Shown here one piece after another: positions 9,724 through 21,900 of a stretch of DNA of 64,000 nucleotides. The first letter of the stretch is position 1. Every line of letters begins with the position of its first letter. The DNA comes from Coniferiporia sulphurascens (Eukaryota > Basidiomycota > Agaricomycetes > Hymenochaetales > Hymenochaetaceae): NCBI GenBank assembly GCA_002794785.1, contig NBBA01000007.1:1550001-1614000 (forward strand), read 5' to 3'. Both the position numbers and the translations under genes were made by a program. Under the pieces are notes generated by a model. That model did no database searches, was not told where the DNA came from, and saw nothing but the letters and a program-made list of their open reading frames with translations.

Positions 9724-10203
9724 GAGGTGTGTTGCCCAGATGGAGGCAGCGGTGGACTGGGGGACCTGCAGGGCAGGGGCCAGGAAGGAGGAAAGGCCTG
9801 GTTGACCCCCAAAGATGAGGGTTTTGCTGGAAATAGGCCCTGAGAGAGTAAGGCCCGGGGAGACCGGGCGCGATGTGTGCGCCATAACCTGGTCAGTTCC
9901 TCAATCACTCGCTGCTGAGACAGAGCGGGATGGGGGGTGAAAGGGTTGGCGAGATGTGATCTCCGCCGCCAGTGGGGAAACTGTGGGGATGATTTTGGGT
10001 GGTACCAGAGGCGCACGGGAAAAGCTCGCGATCAACCCCGAGAACGAGGAGGAGCGAGCTGCGACCGTTCCCCGAGGAAGCAGTGGGTCGACCCCACGTC
10101 CACGCTGAGACTGATGACTGCCCCGTGTAGATACAGCGGGGGCAGAGAAAGTCTCATCGATGGGGCGAGGGGGTTGTTGTTCTTGTTGCTGTTGTTCAGA
10201 CAT
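9719..10203 (-). pseudogene. LINE ORF1, 5' part, cut off by Copia, with an in-frame TGA
   Basis: It starts with the glutamine-rich MSEQQQQEQQPPRPIDE at 10203. The frame reads to an in-frame TGA at 9903-9901, then continues in the same frame (MAHTSRPVSPGL...) up to the target duplication at 9723-9719. Removing Copia gives 485 + 1798 = 2283 nt = 761 codons, so the two parts join in phase. The TGA is either a nonsense mutation or means that translation normally starts at the ATG at 9885; the matching frame on both sides favours nonsense. Confidence 0.75.
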
Positions 10204-10680
10204 AGAGGGCAGAGTGCTCGTAAAGACTACCTAGATGGTGGTGGTTAGAGGACAAGGAGGATGAGATGCCCTGTAGATGCCTTATAAAAATGTACAATAC
10301 ATGCCTCACGCATTTATTTATTTTCCAGCCTTTGCAATGCTTACATGCGCTCCGTTAGTGTGCCGGATTCCTTGTTTATTTATTATATTTGTGGACAGTG
10401 CTTGTTTCGCGTATACATCTACATCTACTTGGTCTACAACACTTGCGCAGCATTATCGCTCCTCCAGAGTACTTGCAACCGACCAACTACCGTCAAATAG
10501 ACTTCTTGAGTAATTGGAAGCGCATATCAACCCCGACAATATCTTCTCGAGGATTATGACGGACTTTGACATTGCACAGGCAATGAAGTCCGATACAGTA
10601 CTGAAGCGTTCCAGTGTCGCTAACTCCTGCTCGACGCACACATTTCGTCTACAGACGCCAGCCTGCAAAAAAAGACCGCT
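10204..10680. other. Flank of the LINE; no gene recognised
   Basis: The first roughly 50 bp may be LINE leader. The rest shows only short frames without family resemblance. Fragments in 10514-10680 may belong to the zinc-finger relic that follows. Confidence 0.4.
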
Positions 10681-11106
10681 CAGTGTACATGGTGTGAGTT
10701 CAACACACAGATCATCCTTTGGTCCTCGCACCTCGCTTTTCGCTGTGGACTCGGAAGTGCGAATGCGCCCGCGATACCTTCTACTGCCATGCATAAGGGC
10801 GGAAGCATTCGAAGGCTCGATGGAAACTCCGGGTCAGGATCCAATGACGAGTCTGGTATCGGATCTGGTGCAGTCGAACGAAATGCCGAAACGAAGGCGA
10901 TGACGAGGCTGAGGGTGTGATGGATAAGTTCGGTGTCTGTGGATGGGCAGCTCGGGGTTACTTGACCGTGGTTTTCCACTGCGACAGACTCCGTGGGGAA
11001 CGGTCACTTTAATGCGAAGACGGTTTGTACATTTTGCAGGTCGGCATATGTAGAGTACGCTGTCAAGTGCCATTTACGCGGATTCAGACCAGATGAAACG
11101 AAAACG
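10681..11106 (+). pseudogene. Relic of the local C2H2-like zinc-finger family
   Basis: Two zinc-finger-like pieces lie in order. The first starts at 10681 and reads CTWCEFNTQ followed by LWSSHLAFRC; its W-x2-H-L matches the W-x2-H-L-x3-H finger of the genes at 27.7, 30.3 and 56.2 kb, but the last histidine is replaced. The second, at about 11027-11106, reads VCTFCRSAY...CHLRGF and ends at a TAG. No start, consistent exon chain or N-terminal finger could be built, so it is probably a decayed copy. It could instead be an unrelated finger gene. Confidence 0.35.
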
Positions 11107-13049
11107 TAGGTTGAATACTGCTCACCCGTTCAAGCATGACTATATCGGTATAATCAACATCTCAGTCCAAGAGGACGATCCGCGAAGTGGTCAAAATGTG
11201 ACAAAATTGGGGCACTGTTTCTCAGCAGCCGCGAGAAGTGCAAGCAAAAAGTCTGTCAGTACTTGAAGCTGCACCTATTATAGAGGTAAGACTCACATAA
11301 TGTAGAAATGAGCTTTGCATATCCCAATCCTGTCCATGCACCAGCCAGTGACCGCGCAATCCATTGTGTTCGCCCTGCCATAGACATAGCAGGAAATTGA
11401 CAATGTAGGCAGATTGACAGGGCTAGACATCGCTCGTCCCGTATTCTTCATCCCGTGTCATCCTAGACCGAGGATTGTATGTAGTTACCACAGAGTGAAA
11501 AAGCTCCCCTGAAGAGCGACTTACGGCCTTGCGATCAACCGATCAGCGAACGTGTGAAAAGCGATGTCACAACGTCTATCGCAATATCATCGAAAACGAC
11601 CGATGGCGACTATGGTAGTGGAGTAGCGGAATGCTCTCTGTAGAAAATCTGTGAGCTTCTTGTCGTACAGTTCTACGAAACGAGCCGGGATCTTGCATTT
11701 CCCAAATGGCACTTACAGGTTATCCTGTTTACTCTGTAAAAAGAAGAAATCTTGTATGGAGCCGGTACATGAATGGAAGTAAGGATGGATTACGAGGAAA
11801 GAAATGCATGGTTACAGTGAAAGATCATAACAAATGAGTCAGGTAAACTTGTTAAAAGAAGGGAAAAAAAGAATCTAAGCAAAACGATACTTGGAAGGAC
11901 TACTCTACGGAAAGTGCATTCTTACAGGAAAGCCACGCGTCATGTGCAGCATGTCGAAGTATCCCGTATAATATGCTGGGCCCTGTAGAGTCCCAGGCCA
12001 GTAGTTTTAGTATTTAGAGAATAGAAGACGTGTGTGAATGACGAACCGTCTGCACATACGGAATGTGCCACATCTCCCAATACATGCGCATGCCGACCTA
12101 ATACCAGAACGTAACCGTCAAGTGCGTTCGCGAGTCCTTGGGGCTCTTGTGTAAGGTCGAACTTAGACCAAGGTTAGCGGGATAAAGGTAGAAAAACAGT
12201 AGATCATACCGGATATCTGCCTGTCTCAACAGATCGCCGTATATGAGTTTTCCAGTGCTCCAAGCATTTCTCTGACAAGTTATCTGGAAATCTTGATCGT
12301 TGATGTACGCAGATTTGACGAGCCAGATAACGTCCATATTAAGGTGGAGATAGCGACGTTGCAGAGGCTGGTAGAACGAGAGGTGATCCAGTTGATCCTA
12401 GCATCGATTAGTACGCAATTACCTTTTCACGCGCATGAAAATGCCGATGGCGCTGCACACGACACCAATGAAGTCGTGCATTCTTAGAATTTACCGGGCT
12501 ACATCTCGCCATGTATATTGGAGATCCTACAATAAGTCTGTGATGCAACCTTCGTGCACCTTGCTAGTATTCGGTCCTTACGTGTGGTTATATTACACTG
12601 TCAACAGAGCAAAATCAGCCTTTATAACAAAATAACATATTCAAATGTGCACGATATAGGACTTCGCGGAAGGCTCGTAGTACATCTACAAGCGAGATAC
12701 TTCACGCTCTTAAAGCTCAGGCTGACGCCCGGCACCCAGGCCGGACACTTTAATTCGACATTAAAGACAGCAATTTCAGTCGTCATTCCGAACTTCAGCC
12801 ATGCATTGCCTTCCGTACCATATATACCAGGACCAGATTTCGATGCGCTCATTTGCTACTCTTACAGTTGCCCCTTTTCGTCTACAGTGGCGATCCTAAA
12901 TGTTAGCCACGGACATCCGAAGAGCAAATAATGCAAATCAAAAAATGATCGACATGTTTCCGACCCTGAATGCGACCTTTGCACGGGTCATGTCGGTTGC
13001 CCTCTCTTATCATTGCTACCACTGCTGCGATATCGTCAAGGCATTGCAG
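11107..13049. other. About 1.9 kb without recognisable genes
   Basis: Only short frames in conflicting strands. This stretch should contain the left end of the Plavaka element, but I could not find a convincing terminal inverted repeat pairing with the 17.2-18.2 kb side. Confidence 0.4.
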
Positions 13050-16000
13050 ATGCCCCCATACATTTGCAAAGGCTGCTGCAAGACTTTCCGGACACCACGC
13101 GGACAAACATACCATGAGAATGGCTGCCATGAATTAAGAAATAGAAGTAATAGAATTTGCAAACAAGCAAGACATGCGTTAGAGGAACGCCAGAGAGCGA
13201 TTGAAGCTCTTCGTTTTGGGGATCAGGCGGAATTGGATAATGTGCGTGGCTTTCTAGTTATTCTCGGCTTTGCGTTGCTTACCTCCGATCAAGATCGATC
13301 CCATCGAAGATGACTCCGATAACATGGATGCCGAAGTACATTTTGAAGAGCCTGAGCCGCCCCCACCCCCGCCGCCCATTCTGTCCGCAGCGGGCCGCGT
13401 TGTGCGCCTGCATATCCTGCCCACGAGATACAGGGATATCCTCCCCGATATACCCGCACCGCCTGCACACCCCGTTACCGCATCCGAAACGCGTGGCGAT
13501 GCCGAAGGTATCGAGGCAGGGGCTGAACAGGTTGAAGAGGACGTTGATCAGCTTCGTCTCAAAATATATTGTTCAGAAATCAACAAATTCGGCCTTCTCC
13601 GCATACACAGAAATTTCCATCCGCCTCCGAGTCTCCCGATGGAGACAGGTGCAGACAGTGTGGAGACGACTGGCAACAACAACCATATGGATACCGACGA
13701 ATCCCCGCCATCTTCTGGACATCCTTCGTTGTACAGACCTCACCCAACCTCCGCAGCCTTCAGACTTAACAAGTGGTTCTGGTCAGGACCTCCTCGCAAG
13801 ACGGTTGACGATCTCGTCGAATTACAAAAGCTCTTGTTGGATAACTTCGACAATAATGAACTACTCAGCGTCAATTTCCATCGTATTAACAAAATATTAG
13901 GCAAAATAAACATGAACACAAACAAGATCGCTACGGACAGTTGGAAACTCACACCATTGAAAATCCCGGTTCCGCTTGGACATTTGGGACCGGACGCACC
14001 TGATAGCATGGACTACGAGATAGACACTTTCCGTCATCGCTCTCTCGTTGGCATCATACAATCTGTATTTTCGAGTAAGTCAGAGTCCAGAGGGTTTTGT
14101 TACGAGCCTTATGAGATGCGCTTCAAACCTCCTGTGGGGGGGGATGAAATGGGCATACATGGGGAGTTGTATTGGTCAAAAGAATTCAGGGACGCACACG
14201 AAGAAATCCAGCGACTCCCTCGAGACGAAGACAACAACCTTCCACAGGCCGTAGCAGCCATGCAGATATGGTCGGACGGGATGGCCGCTACCAACTTTGG
14301 TAACGTGAAGATTTGGCCGGCTTATCTACAATTCGGGAATCAGTCGAAGTATGAACGCAGCAAACCTGAGAAAAGGAACATACACCATGTTGCCCATATT
14401 CCATCGGTTCATGTGCCATCATAAACCTGTGATTGTGTATACTAACACCTGCAAAAATAAGCTTCCCAGTACCTTTCAAGACTTCGTCTGGAAACATGCC
14501 CAAGGGGCGAAAGCATCAAGCGATCTGATAACCCATTGTCACCAAGAGCTTATGCACAGCGTTTGGAAAGTCATGCTGGACGACGAATTCGTCCATGCAT
14601 GGCAGCATGGAATAGTCGTTATATGCGGGGATGGCATAAAACAACGACTTTTCCCTCGGATATTCACCTACTCTGCTGATTATCCAGGGAAGTGAGGTGT
14701 ATACACTTTCCTTTGGCCTGTGTACTCACCAATTTCGGCTTAGAGTCCTCCTAGCGACCATAAAACATCTAGGAAAGCACCCATGTCCACACTGCTTAGT
14801 GGAGACCAAGTACATCCATCGGCTGGGAAAAATAAGGGATGGGCGCGTTAGAATAACTAAAGTTCGTGTCGATGATAACAGCAGACAGCAAAAAGTGAAT
14901 GCTGCCCGAAAAATCATATTCAAACAACGAAAGTGGGTGACCTACTCAAAAGTGCAAGAGATTCTTGATGGACAATCCCTTACCCCTGTTGAGGTGTGTA
15001 GTCATAGTACAGAAAAAGTGGCCGACATAACGACTTTCCAATGTCTGATGCACTTTCTTCGTCAGAACGCCTTTTCAGCCCGTTTAAGCAGTGTCGGGTT
15101 TGACTACCACTCCATGCTGGTCGTTGATGTCATGCATGAGTGGGAGGTAGGAGTATGGCGTCAGCTTTTTACGCATCTAGCTCGCATTCTAGAATCATAT
15201 AAGTCAGATAAAGTTCACGAACTGAATAAGAGGTTTGTCATCTGTGCATCTCTTACTCTCCATTGACAATTATCGAATCCTGCGTTAGAGTCCGTTCTGT
15301 ACCCTCCTTCTGTAATGTGATACGGGGCTATCAAGGCAACATATCAGAAATGAAACAGATGACCGCATACAATTTTGAAGACTTACTACAGGCTAGTCCG
15401 CCTTTATCCTACGTTTTTCCTATGTAGCTTATTCCCTCCATGCTTATTAGTGTGCTTTGCCCGTGTTTGAGGGCCTCCTTCCGCAACCAGATGGAAAAAT
15501 AGTCCTGAACCTGTTGTACGTAGCCGCTTCGGTGCACGCATTGGCCAAACTCCACATACACACGGACGCCATGGTGGGATCTCTCCACGATATGACCAAA
15601 CGATTAGGACAAGCCCTTCGAGACTTCAACTCTAAGGTACACTTTGCTCATTCCATGACTGAGCTTGCGCAGGAAGCAAGCAAAAGAGTACACAGGGAAG
15701 TAACAACAGGGGCCTTGAACGAGGGCATTCCGGATCAAATTCGTTCCGCTGTCACGAAAAATTTCAATCTACATACTTCAAAAATACACGCTTTAGGTGA
15801 CTACGCACTGCAGATCCTCCGCTTCGGCATGACCGATTCGTATACAACGTCAATTGTACGTCGTCACCTATGTTAACACTAACCAACAGCTTAACATTCA
15901 CCTTTGGCAGGGTGAAGCCGAGCACAGACATTCCAAAGACAACTATAAACGGACGAACAAGGTTGACTTCGTCAAACAGCTCATGGAAGTGCAGCAACAA

Positions 16001-17210
16001 CAGACAAACCTAGCACATATTCAAGACAGGCTGGACGAGATCTCGGGTGAAAGTACTGTATCACCCGCTATCGATGAGGAAGAAGACAATGTGCCCGATG
16101 ACCCGGCATTGCGCTACGGTATTGGAAAGAGAGGCGTTTCCGTTCCCATCGCACCGTGGCTGCGAGAGTACAGGTATGATCCTGCCATCGAGGTAAGTCA
16201 ATGTCCACTTGTAGGGCCCTCACATGTCAGATGTCTTACCTCTCAAACCGTCTCCGTATACTCAGAATTTTCACCCAAATCTACTCAACCATTTGATCAC
16301 TCATTTAAAAGGCTTTGAGTATGACGATGAGATGGTTTTTTCTGCACAAGACAGGAACGTGGTCATCATTAAAAACGAAACAACGTTTTCCCATAAAGTT
16401 TTGTGCGTGAACTATACTACGTATGATCTCCAACGCGAGTACGACTCCATCAATCCGACTTCAGCTATGTCGGATGTTATGGTGCTGTCCTGGGACTCAG
16501 ACACTGCAGAGTGGGCGTCCAGGCCATTTTGGTATGCTCGCGTTATCGGAATCTTTCATGTCGACGTATTCTGGAACCACGAAGCCACGGTTCATCGCAT
16601 CGACGTTTTGTGGGTTCGTTGGTTCGGAAGCGATATGGACCAAGAATTTGGAGATAAAGCTAAACGGCTGGAACGAGTGCGATTTGTGTCGTCCACCGAT
16701 GGCTCGCCAATGTTCGGATTTATCGATCCAAGCATGGTCATCCGGGCAGTACACCTTATACCAGGCTTTCACTATGGGCGCACTCAGCTACGCCTCGGCC
16801 CATCTCGTCTAGCCCGTGTCAGGGAAGATGGTGTACTCGACGACTGGGAGTGCTTTTATGTGAACCGGTCAGCACTTCTCATAAGCTTATACAGGTCGCC
16901 TATCCTTACTTAACCGATAGTTATGTTTCTTCACTATACCAATTTTGCAGATCGAGACCTTTACATGCATCACCGTGGCGGAGGTATAGGACATACGACA
17001 AACATCAACGCTAGTGTCATTAACTGCATCCCAGACGATCTATTTGCATCAGTAGGGTTTGATGGCACCCGATATGCAGCCAGCGCAGATGACGATGAAA
17101 GCGATGGCGGAGAGGACGGCCCATCCGAGATCGAGGATGAGGATGAGGACTGGTTTGAGACCATCGACCAATTTGAGCATAGTGATTCTGGCAACGATAT
17201 CAATGAGTAG
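13050..17210 (+). CDS. Plavaka-type DDE transposase, about 1,220 aa, nine exons
   Basis: Exons by splice sites and family pattern: 13050-13241, 13294-14406, 14462-14691, 14744-15232, 15289-15391, 15451-15855, 15911-16192, 16266 to about 16867, and about 16951-17210. All but the last junction keep frame. The N-terminus is a C2H2-like finger (CKGCCKTFRTPRGQTYHENGC). Candidate acidic catalytic residues lie in WSDGMAATNFG, in FTYSADYPGK and in VDVMHEWEVGVW; the insert HPCPHC follows the second. The intron after DLLQ begins GC (GC-AG). The last junction (16.87-16.95 kb) does not keep frame with a standard splice pair, so the C-terminus may hold a 1-nt frameshift. The acidic tail ends at the TAG at 17210. 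Plavaka elements are CACTA-related cut-and-paste transposons expanded in Agaricomycetes. No stop interrupts the catalytic part. Confidence 0.85.
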
Positions 17211-17405
17211 AAGCAGGCTATTTATGGATTCATACCTTGTACCACTGTAGTATGCATGCTGCACTCCCATAATAACCAATATCCACTATGACCACTTCCA
17301 TGAACAGAGCTTGCGTACCGAAAGACGATGAAGGAGATCAGGGCAGCTTGCCCCAACATCGCCAATTGTTTCCAGGGCCATGGCCGGTCTCCACGCAATC
17401 ATGAG

Positions 17406-17516
17406 TCGCAGCTTTTGGTTGAGAGACCAAAAGCTAGTAGCACTATTGCCCCGACTCGAAGTCGTTGCAATGAGTGGTACTGACTGCGACGGTGATGAGA
17501 GTCGTCGTGCGGGTGG
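17406..17516 (+). repeat. Inverted repeat, left arm (111 bp)
   Basis: It pairs with the reverse complement of 17800-17910 at 107 of 111 positions by eye. The arm starts with an internal hairpin (AGCTTTTGGT and ACCAAAAGCT around gaga). Both arms stay open in one frame. Confidence 0.85.
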
Positions 17517-17799
17517 AGTTTCGGATAGATGACAAGTTACATAAACTCAATGCGAGGTTAGGGTGTCGCGGGCGAGAGGGTTGTGAGCGAGGGGGCGGCA
17601 CTACAATATGAGTAGTGGTACTTACCGAAGGGAAACAAGTTGGTTGACTTCAAAGCTGAAGTCTTAATTAGGAATTGCAACGAAACCGTACACAATGTTA
17701 CGCGGCATAACGTGATGACCTCATGATCCGAAATAATCCTGTTTTTCTCCAGCGCCACAGCCCCTGTCACCAACCCACCACCGCAACCCCATCAACTCA

Positions 17800-17910
17800 C
17801 CACCCGCACGACGACTCTCATCACCGTCACAGTCAGTACCACTCATTGCAATGACTTCGAGTCGGGGCAATAGTGCTACTAGCTCTTGGTCTCTCGACCA
17901 AAAGCTGCGA
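17800..17910 (-). repeat. Inverted repeat, right arm (111 bp)
   Basis: Reverse-complement copy of 17406-17516 with four substitutions, separated from it by 283 bp. It could be a foldback element or the remnant of a tail-to-tail duplication. Confidence 0.85.
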
Positions 17911-18244
17911 AAGTTCCTGATTGCGAGAAGACCAGTCATCCATGCGGCGGCATTCCTCGACGGAGACGGGGGTGTGCTATCCTGTGCGCTATATCGCCTT
18001 ACCGTAGGCAGACGTCTCGGTAGGTAGGAAGAAAACGGTACTTGATCTGCGAAGTTCGTGAACGAAACCATATCTTTCTGTCTCAACGAAGATGTGCGTT
18101 TCTAATTACATCGCGGAACAGTCAACAGCGACATTGGTCAACATGACCAGTCCTCCGATAATAAAGGCGAATGCAACAGTGACAAGTGAGTAAACTAATT
18201 TATTGCAATGAAAAGTCACTGGTAGGCTGAGCTTCTTTTGAGAT

Positions 18245-18589
18245 TCACCGCCGCTCATCCGCAGCGTTTTCAACGCCGTCAGTGCGGCCGTTATTCCATG
18301 GGGTGACACGTACCAAGTTATGTCTTCGCCCAACATGAGGTGGATACCTCAGTTTCCTGAGCTGGACAATGAAGACGGGTTCTGCCAGAGAACAGACGGC
18401 TCTTGGGGACCGCAGGAATATATGCGATGGCCACAACTGTACTCCCAATCGAATATACACCATGCATGTCTACCCACGAAACCTAAGGATGATGCAACAT
18501 CTTCGCCCTATGTAACATTACCGAGGGATTCTGTCGTATGGACAACCCCAAAGCCCGATGATTGGAAATGCGGCCGTACGGAACATCCC
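18245..18589 (+). pseudogene. Interrupted GIPVWIVR-family gene, N-terminal piece
   Basis: The frame is open from about 18245 through MRWIPQFPELDNEDGF to CGRTEHP at 18589, where an LTR begins. Joining it, minus the LTR and one atccc copy, to the reverse complement of 21619 downward keeps frame: CAT CCC then CCC CTT GGC, giving EHPPLGRLRKEL. A start at the ATG at 18320 is possible, though the frame is open further upstream and an earlier exon is likely. This is a dispersed Agaricomycete orphan family of unknown function (recognised from memory). Confidence 0.7.
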
Positions 18590-20054
18590 TGTTAGGACCA
18601 AGGGTAACTGTGGTTAGCCGATGGAACAAGTAGTCGAGATAGAGTTGAGGCATGTGATTGAGTCAAGAATAAGTCAGTAGATGTTGGTACTTCACTCAGG
18701 AGAAGTCTGAGAGAATTGAGAAGGTGAATTAAACTGGGGGTCTAGGCTGGTCTAGGCCCTCCTTATATACATGAAGAAGAAGCTCCACTTGAAAGCAGAT
18801 GCTCCACAAGGCTCTGCAGTTGGAGCTATGACGTCTCACAGTGCCATCATAAGCTCCCCTGACTTGGAGCTGTGTACCAGTGCAAATGACCTCATTAGAG
18901 GATCATATGAGAAATAACTATCTATGATTGGCCATTGGTGCTCCACTGAGCTCCACTGTGCATCATGCGCTCCACTAGGCTCCACTGAGCTCATAGTGAA
19001 GTCATAGGTGTCATAATGACTTCACCATGATGCTTAGGCTGTGCGCGTCGCCCCACTGTTCTGCACACTACCCTGTAGTCTTATGTGCCAGTGGCTTCCT
19101 GTTGAGATGCTGCCTAACAGCTTGATGATTGGTAAGTCGTTGACTTGTCTCGTTGGCCTCCTGTACTGGTTCCTCCATGTTATCCTGTTGACTTGGACAA
19201 TTGCCCTTTTAGAGTTTGTGGCTGGCTTCGGTAAGCACTTCGGTTCCTGCCGAGTGTGGCTTAATTGCGTAATGCGATATCGGCTAAAGGTCCATAGGCA
19301 GGTACCTTTCGGTTGGTGTCCTGTCATCGATCACATTGTCTAGTGGTTCGTTAATGTGGTTTATCCTAGCGATACATTGCGTGTATCCTGGAGGTGGTGC
19401 CAGGGGTGATCCATTTGATAACCATAGTGTTATCACGTAAAGATTAACATTGCCGATCTGTTGATCGGCAGTCGTTGATCCCTTTGCTGATAGATTCTCA
19501 AAGAGGGTGATTACCTTTGCGCGTAATCGGTGAGTGTTAGCTAGGAATGTGTTATCCTGCAACATCCTGTACAGGAAGGATCCTGAGACCACTTGTAGGT
19601 CACATTCCCTGTCATGTATGTGCGGGTTCACTATTGTCTGGACATGGACGTTGTGCAAAAACTCCTGTACATCAAAGATGTACATTTGTATCGTGTGCAT
19701 TACCCTGACCTCCGTGCCATCACCTATAGGGTCTACAGCATGATCTGTAGTTACCTGGCAGTTTGTGTACCCTGCCATGTAAAAGCATTCAGTTATTACT
19801 GTGTTAAATGCTTCCCATGATTGATTGTATGTGGTCCGGCATTGGTGGCAGAGTATTGACGGGTCAAGAGTCTTTAGCAGTCACTTGAGCATTGTGATTG
19901 GCCTGATGTTCCCAAGAAGTCCTGGTTTTCTAGTTAGTTCCATCCCCATGTTGAATGATCGCTGGATAGTCTCTGTGGGAGTCCCTTCCTGTATTGGTAG
20001 TCGCTGGTATCGTTGCCTAAGCTTGTAAGCAAGCTTATTCATCAATTCCTAACA
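18590..20054 (-). repeat. Solo LTR, 1,465 bp, minus orientation
   Basis: Termini are TGTTAGGA...TCCTAACA with TG/CA ends. It is the inverted twin of 21625-23089, with equal length and identical translations in every compared frame. U3 is very long; TATATAAGG is at about 18762-18770 (minus strand), leaving about 170 bp of R-U5. Outer flank is atccc and inner flank aggtc. These do not match each other, but each matches the reverse complement of a flank of the other LTR. Confidence 0.85.
19284..19778 (-). CDS. 164-codon ORF inside the LTR (minus copy), unknown
   Basis: Same protein as the frame at 21901-22395 in the twin LTR. It starts MAGYTNCQVTTDHAVDP and ends ERYLPMDL. No motif recognised, and no signal peptide or membrane segment. 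LTRs seldom carry frames this long, so it may be chance or an accessory ORF. Identity of the copies reflects recent duplication and is not evidence of selection. Confidence 0.3.
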   Translation of the reverse strand: MAGYTNCQVTTDHAVDPIGDGTEVRVMHTIQMYIFDVQEFLHNVHVQTIVNPHIHDRECDLQVVSGSFLYRMLQDNTFLANTHRLRAKVITLFENLSAKGSTTADQQIGNVNLYVITLWLSNGSPLAPPPGYTQCIARINHINEPLDNVIDDRTPTERYLPMDL

Positions 20055-21619
20055 AGGTCGGGTTGATTACTCCTGTCGACTGGAAACATACTTAGCTGGT
20101 GGGCATCATCAACGCCACCCCAGATCTTGGCGACTGCTATCTTGTGGTTTTCTATCTCTTCTGCCGACTTCCCAGCAAACATATCCGCCGTAAATTGTCT
20201 GTTGGTGGCGAGAAAATCCATCCGGTATTGACACTCGTGTATATCCCACAGTAAATACAACCTGAACGCGTCATTATCGAGGACACTCTTGCGCCGAATA
20301 GGCAGACCGAATATTTCTGGTGTCATCGTTTTTTCGTACAGCGGAAACTGACCCTGGGCGCCAAAGAAGGTGCAGATCGTGGCATGCTGTGCTCGCCTTT
20401 TTTTGCCCGCATTTGAACCACTTGTGTTATTCCCCTCATCTGGGGCCTTTCGCTTGGATGGAACAGGCAGCGAATCGTTAAGGTGTACCAAAGCTGGCGT
20501 CACGTGTGCCTCATCCACAGGAAGAGACTGAATGTAATTCCCGTTCAGCACATCTCTCCACTCTTGAATTTTTAGCCCACCCTGCGACAGTCCATATCGA
20601 TTGAGAGCACGGTCATGACAAAATTGCCTTATGCGTATCCAATTGTGAAAATAAGTTATAGACAGTTCTGTGTCTGAAGTGTAAAACACATATGGAGGGG
20701 GAAACTTGTATTGGGCCGCCACGGCCATATTCTCCGCAATAGGTGATACTCGTTGCAACACATGCACCCACACGGCAGGTATAACGGGGTGGTCGCCATT
20801 GCCCTTTAGGCCCTTCATCTCTTGGAATACGTGGGAGGGGGGATTCCTGCTGGACTCCCTGTTGTCCACCTTCGGCTGATTTCCATTCTTCACCTTTACA
20901 TTCAGTGGAGACGGATGTGCAGACGGTGCGCCATCGTTACCAAAAGTGGTCAAGTGCGTGAGTCCTAGGACAACACCTTTGTCACCTAGCACAGACACAT
21001 CGGACGGTTTTGTGCGTTGGTGCATGGTATGGATTAGATCATCCATCCCGATCTCCTTTACTAGACTCAATCGGCCTCCGCGCAGATTTAACCCTCTACT
21101 AGGATTCAAGGATTTCATCGGTTTGCCGGACGAATCCTTCCAGGGTTCTTTGCTGAGAATAGTCGACCATGGCATCGGCTCGACAATGTCATATAGAAAT
21201 ATGTCATGGGTTATGCTTTGTACAGACCGGACTATCCACACCGGTATTCCCATCTTATACATTTCGCTACCGAGCGTGAGATTGACGCATATTACACCAC
21301 GAAATGGCAAGACCTGGTCAGTGTAACTTGCTCGACCTGTAGTCGCAATGCATTTCGCGACGACATGCTTGAAGTTGTTGTAACCGACCATCTCGATAAT
21401 GCACCGTTTAATTTCGTGGAATATATTAAACGACGCCTGCTGATAGTGTTCGCATAGACGTAATTGATCCAGTGCAAGTCGGCCTTGATCTGCTATTATG
21501 TGCATCAACTATGCACCCATATCACTGGCCTTGTCTCCCTTCCCCAGCATGTCCGCAATGGTCAGCTCTAACAGGGACCCAATTTTGTCGATTAATTCCT
21601 TGCGTAGTCTGCCAAGGGG
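20055..21619 (-). pseudogene. Interrupted GIPVWIVR-family gene, middle piece, inverted
   Basis: Read on the minus strand from 21619 the frame runs PLGRLRKELIDKIG..., hits a TAG at 21511-21509, then continues in the same frame with LMHIIADQGRL. It passes the family hallmark GIPVWIVR and a lysine/arginine-rich KKRR patch and ends at DL, where the left LTR begins (the ORF stop at 20042 lies in the LTR). Its two ends join in frame to pieces at 18245-18589 and 23090-23332 only if this segment is flipped, which shows inversion after LTR insertion. The TAG looks like CAG to TAG. Function of the family is unknown. Confidence 0.8.
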
Positions 21620-21900
21620 GGGATTGTTAGGAATTGATGAATAAGCTTGCTTACAAGCTTAGGCAACGATACCAGCGACTACCAATACAGGAAGGGACTC
21701 CCACAGAGACTATCCAGCGATCATTCAACATGGGGATGGAACTAACTAGAAAACCAGGACTTCTTGGGAACATCAGGCCAATCACAATGCTCAAGTGACT
21801 GCTAAAGACTCTTGACCCGTCAATACTCTGCCACCAATGCCGGACCACATACAATCAATCATGGGAAGCATTTAACACAGTAATAACTGAATGCTTTTAC

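Larger units (their letters stand above)
1..10260 (-). mobile_element. LINE (non-LTR retrotransposon), split by a Copia insertion
   Basis: Two consecutive minus-strand frames define it. A gag-like ORF1 ends in zinc knuckles, and ORF2 carries an APE-type endonuclease plus reverse transcriptase. The order and the 8-nt ORF1/ORF2 overlap fit Tad1/I-like fungal LINEs; the clade is inferred. A Copia element occupies 4289-9718, so LINE sequence is 1-4288 and 9719 to about 10260. The 3' end (RNase H if present, tail, target duplication) lies beyond the left edge. The right border is approximate: upstream of the ORF1 ATG at 10203 only about 50 bp looks like leader. Confidence 0.85.
17211..18234. other. 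Plavaka 3' flank holding a 111-bp inverted repeat
   Basis: No gene is supported. Besides the inverted repeat (17406-17516 and 17800-17910) there are only short frames. The right end of the Plavaka element should lie here but was not identified. Confidence 0.4.
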
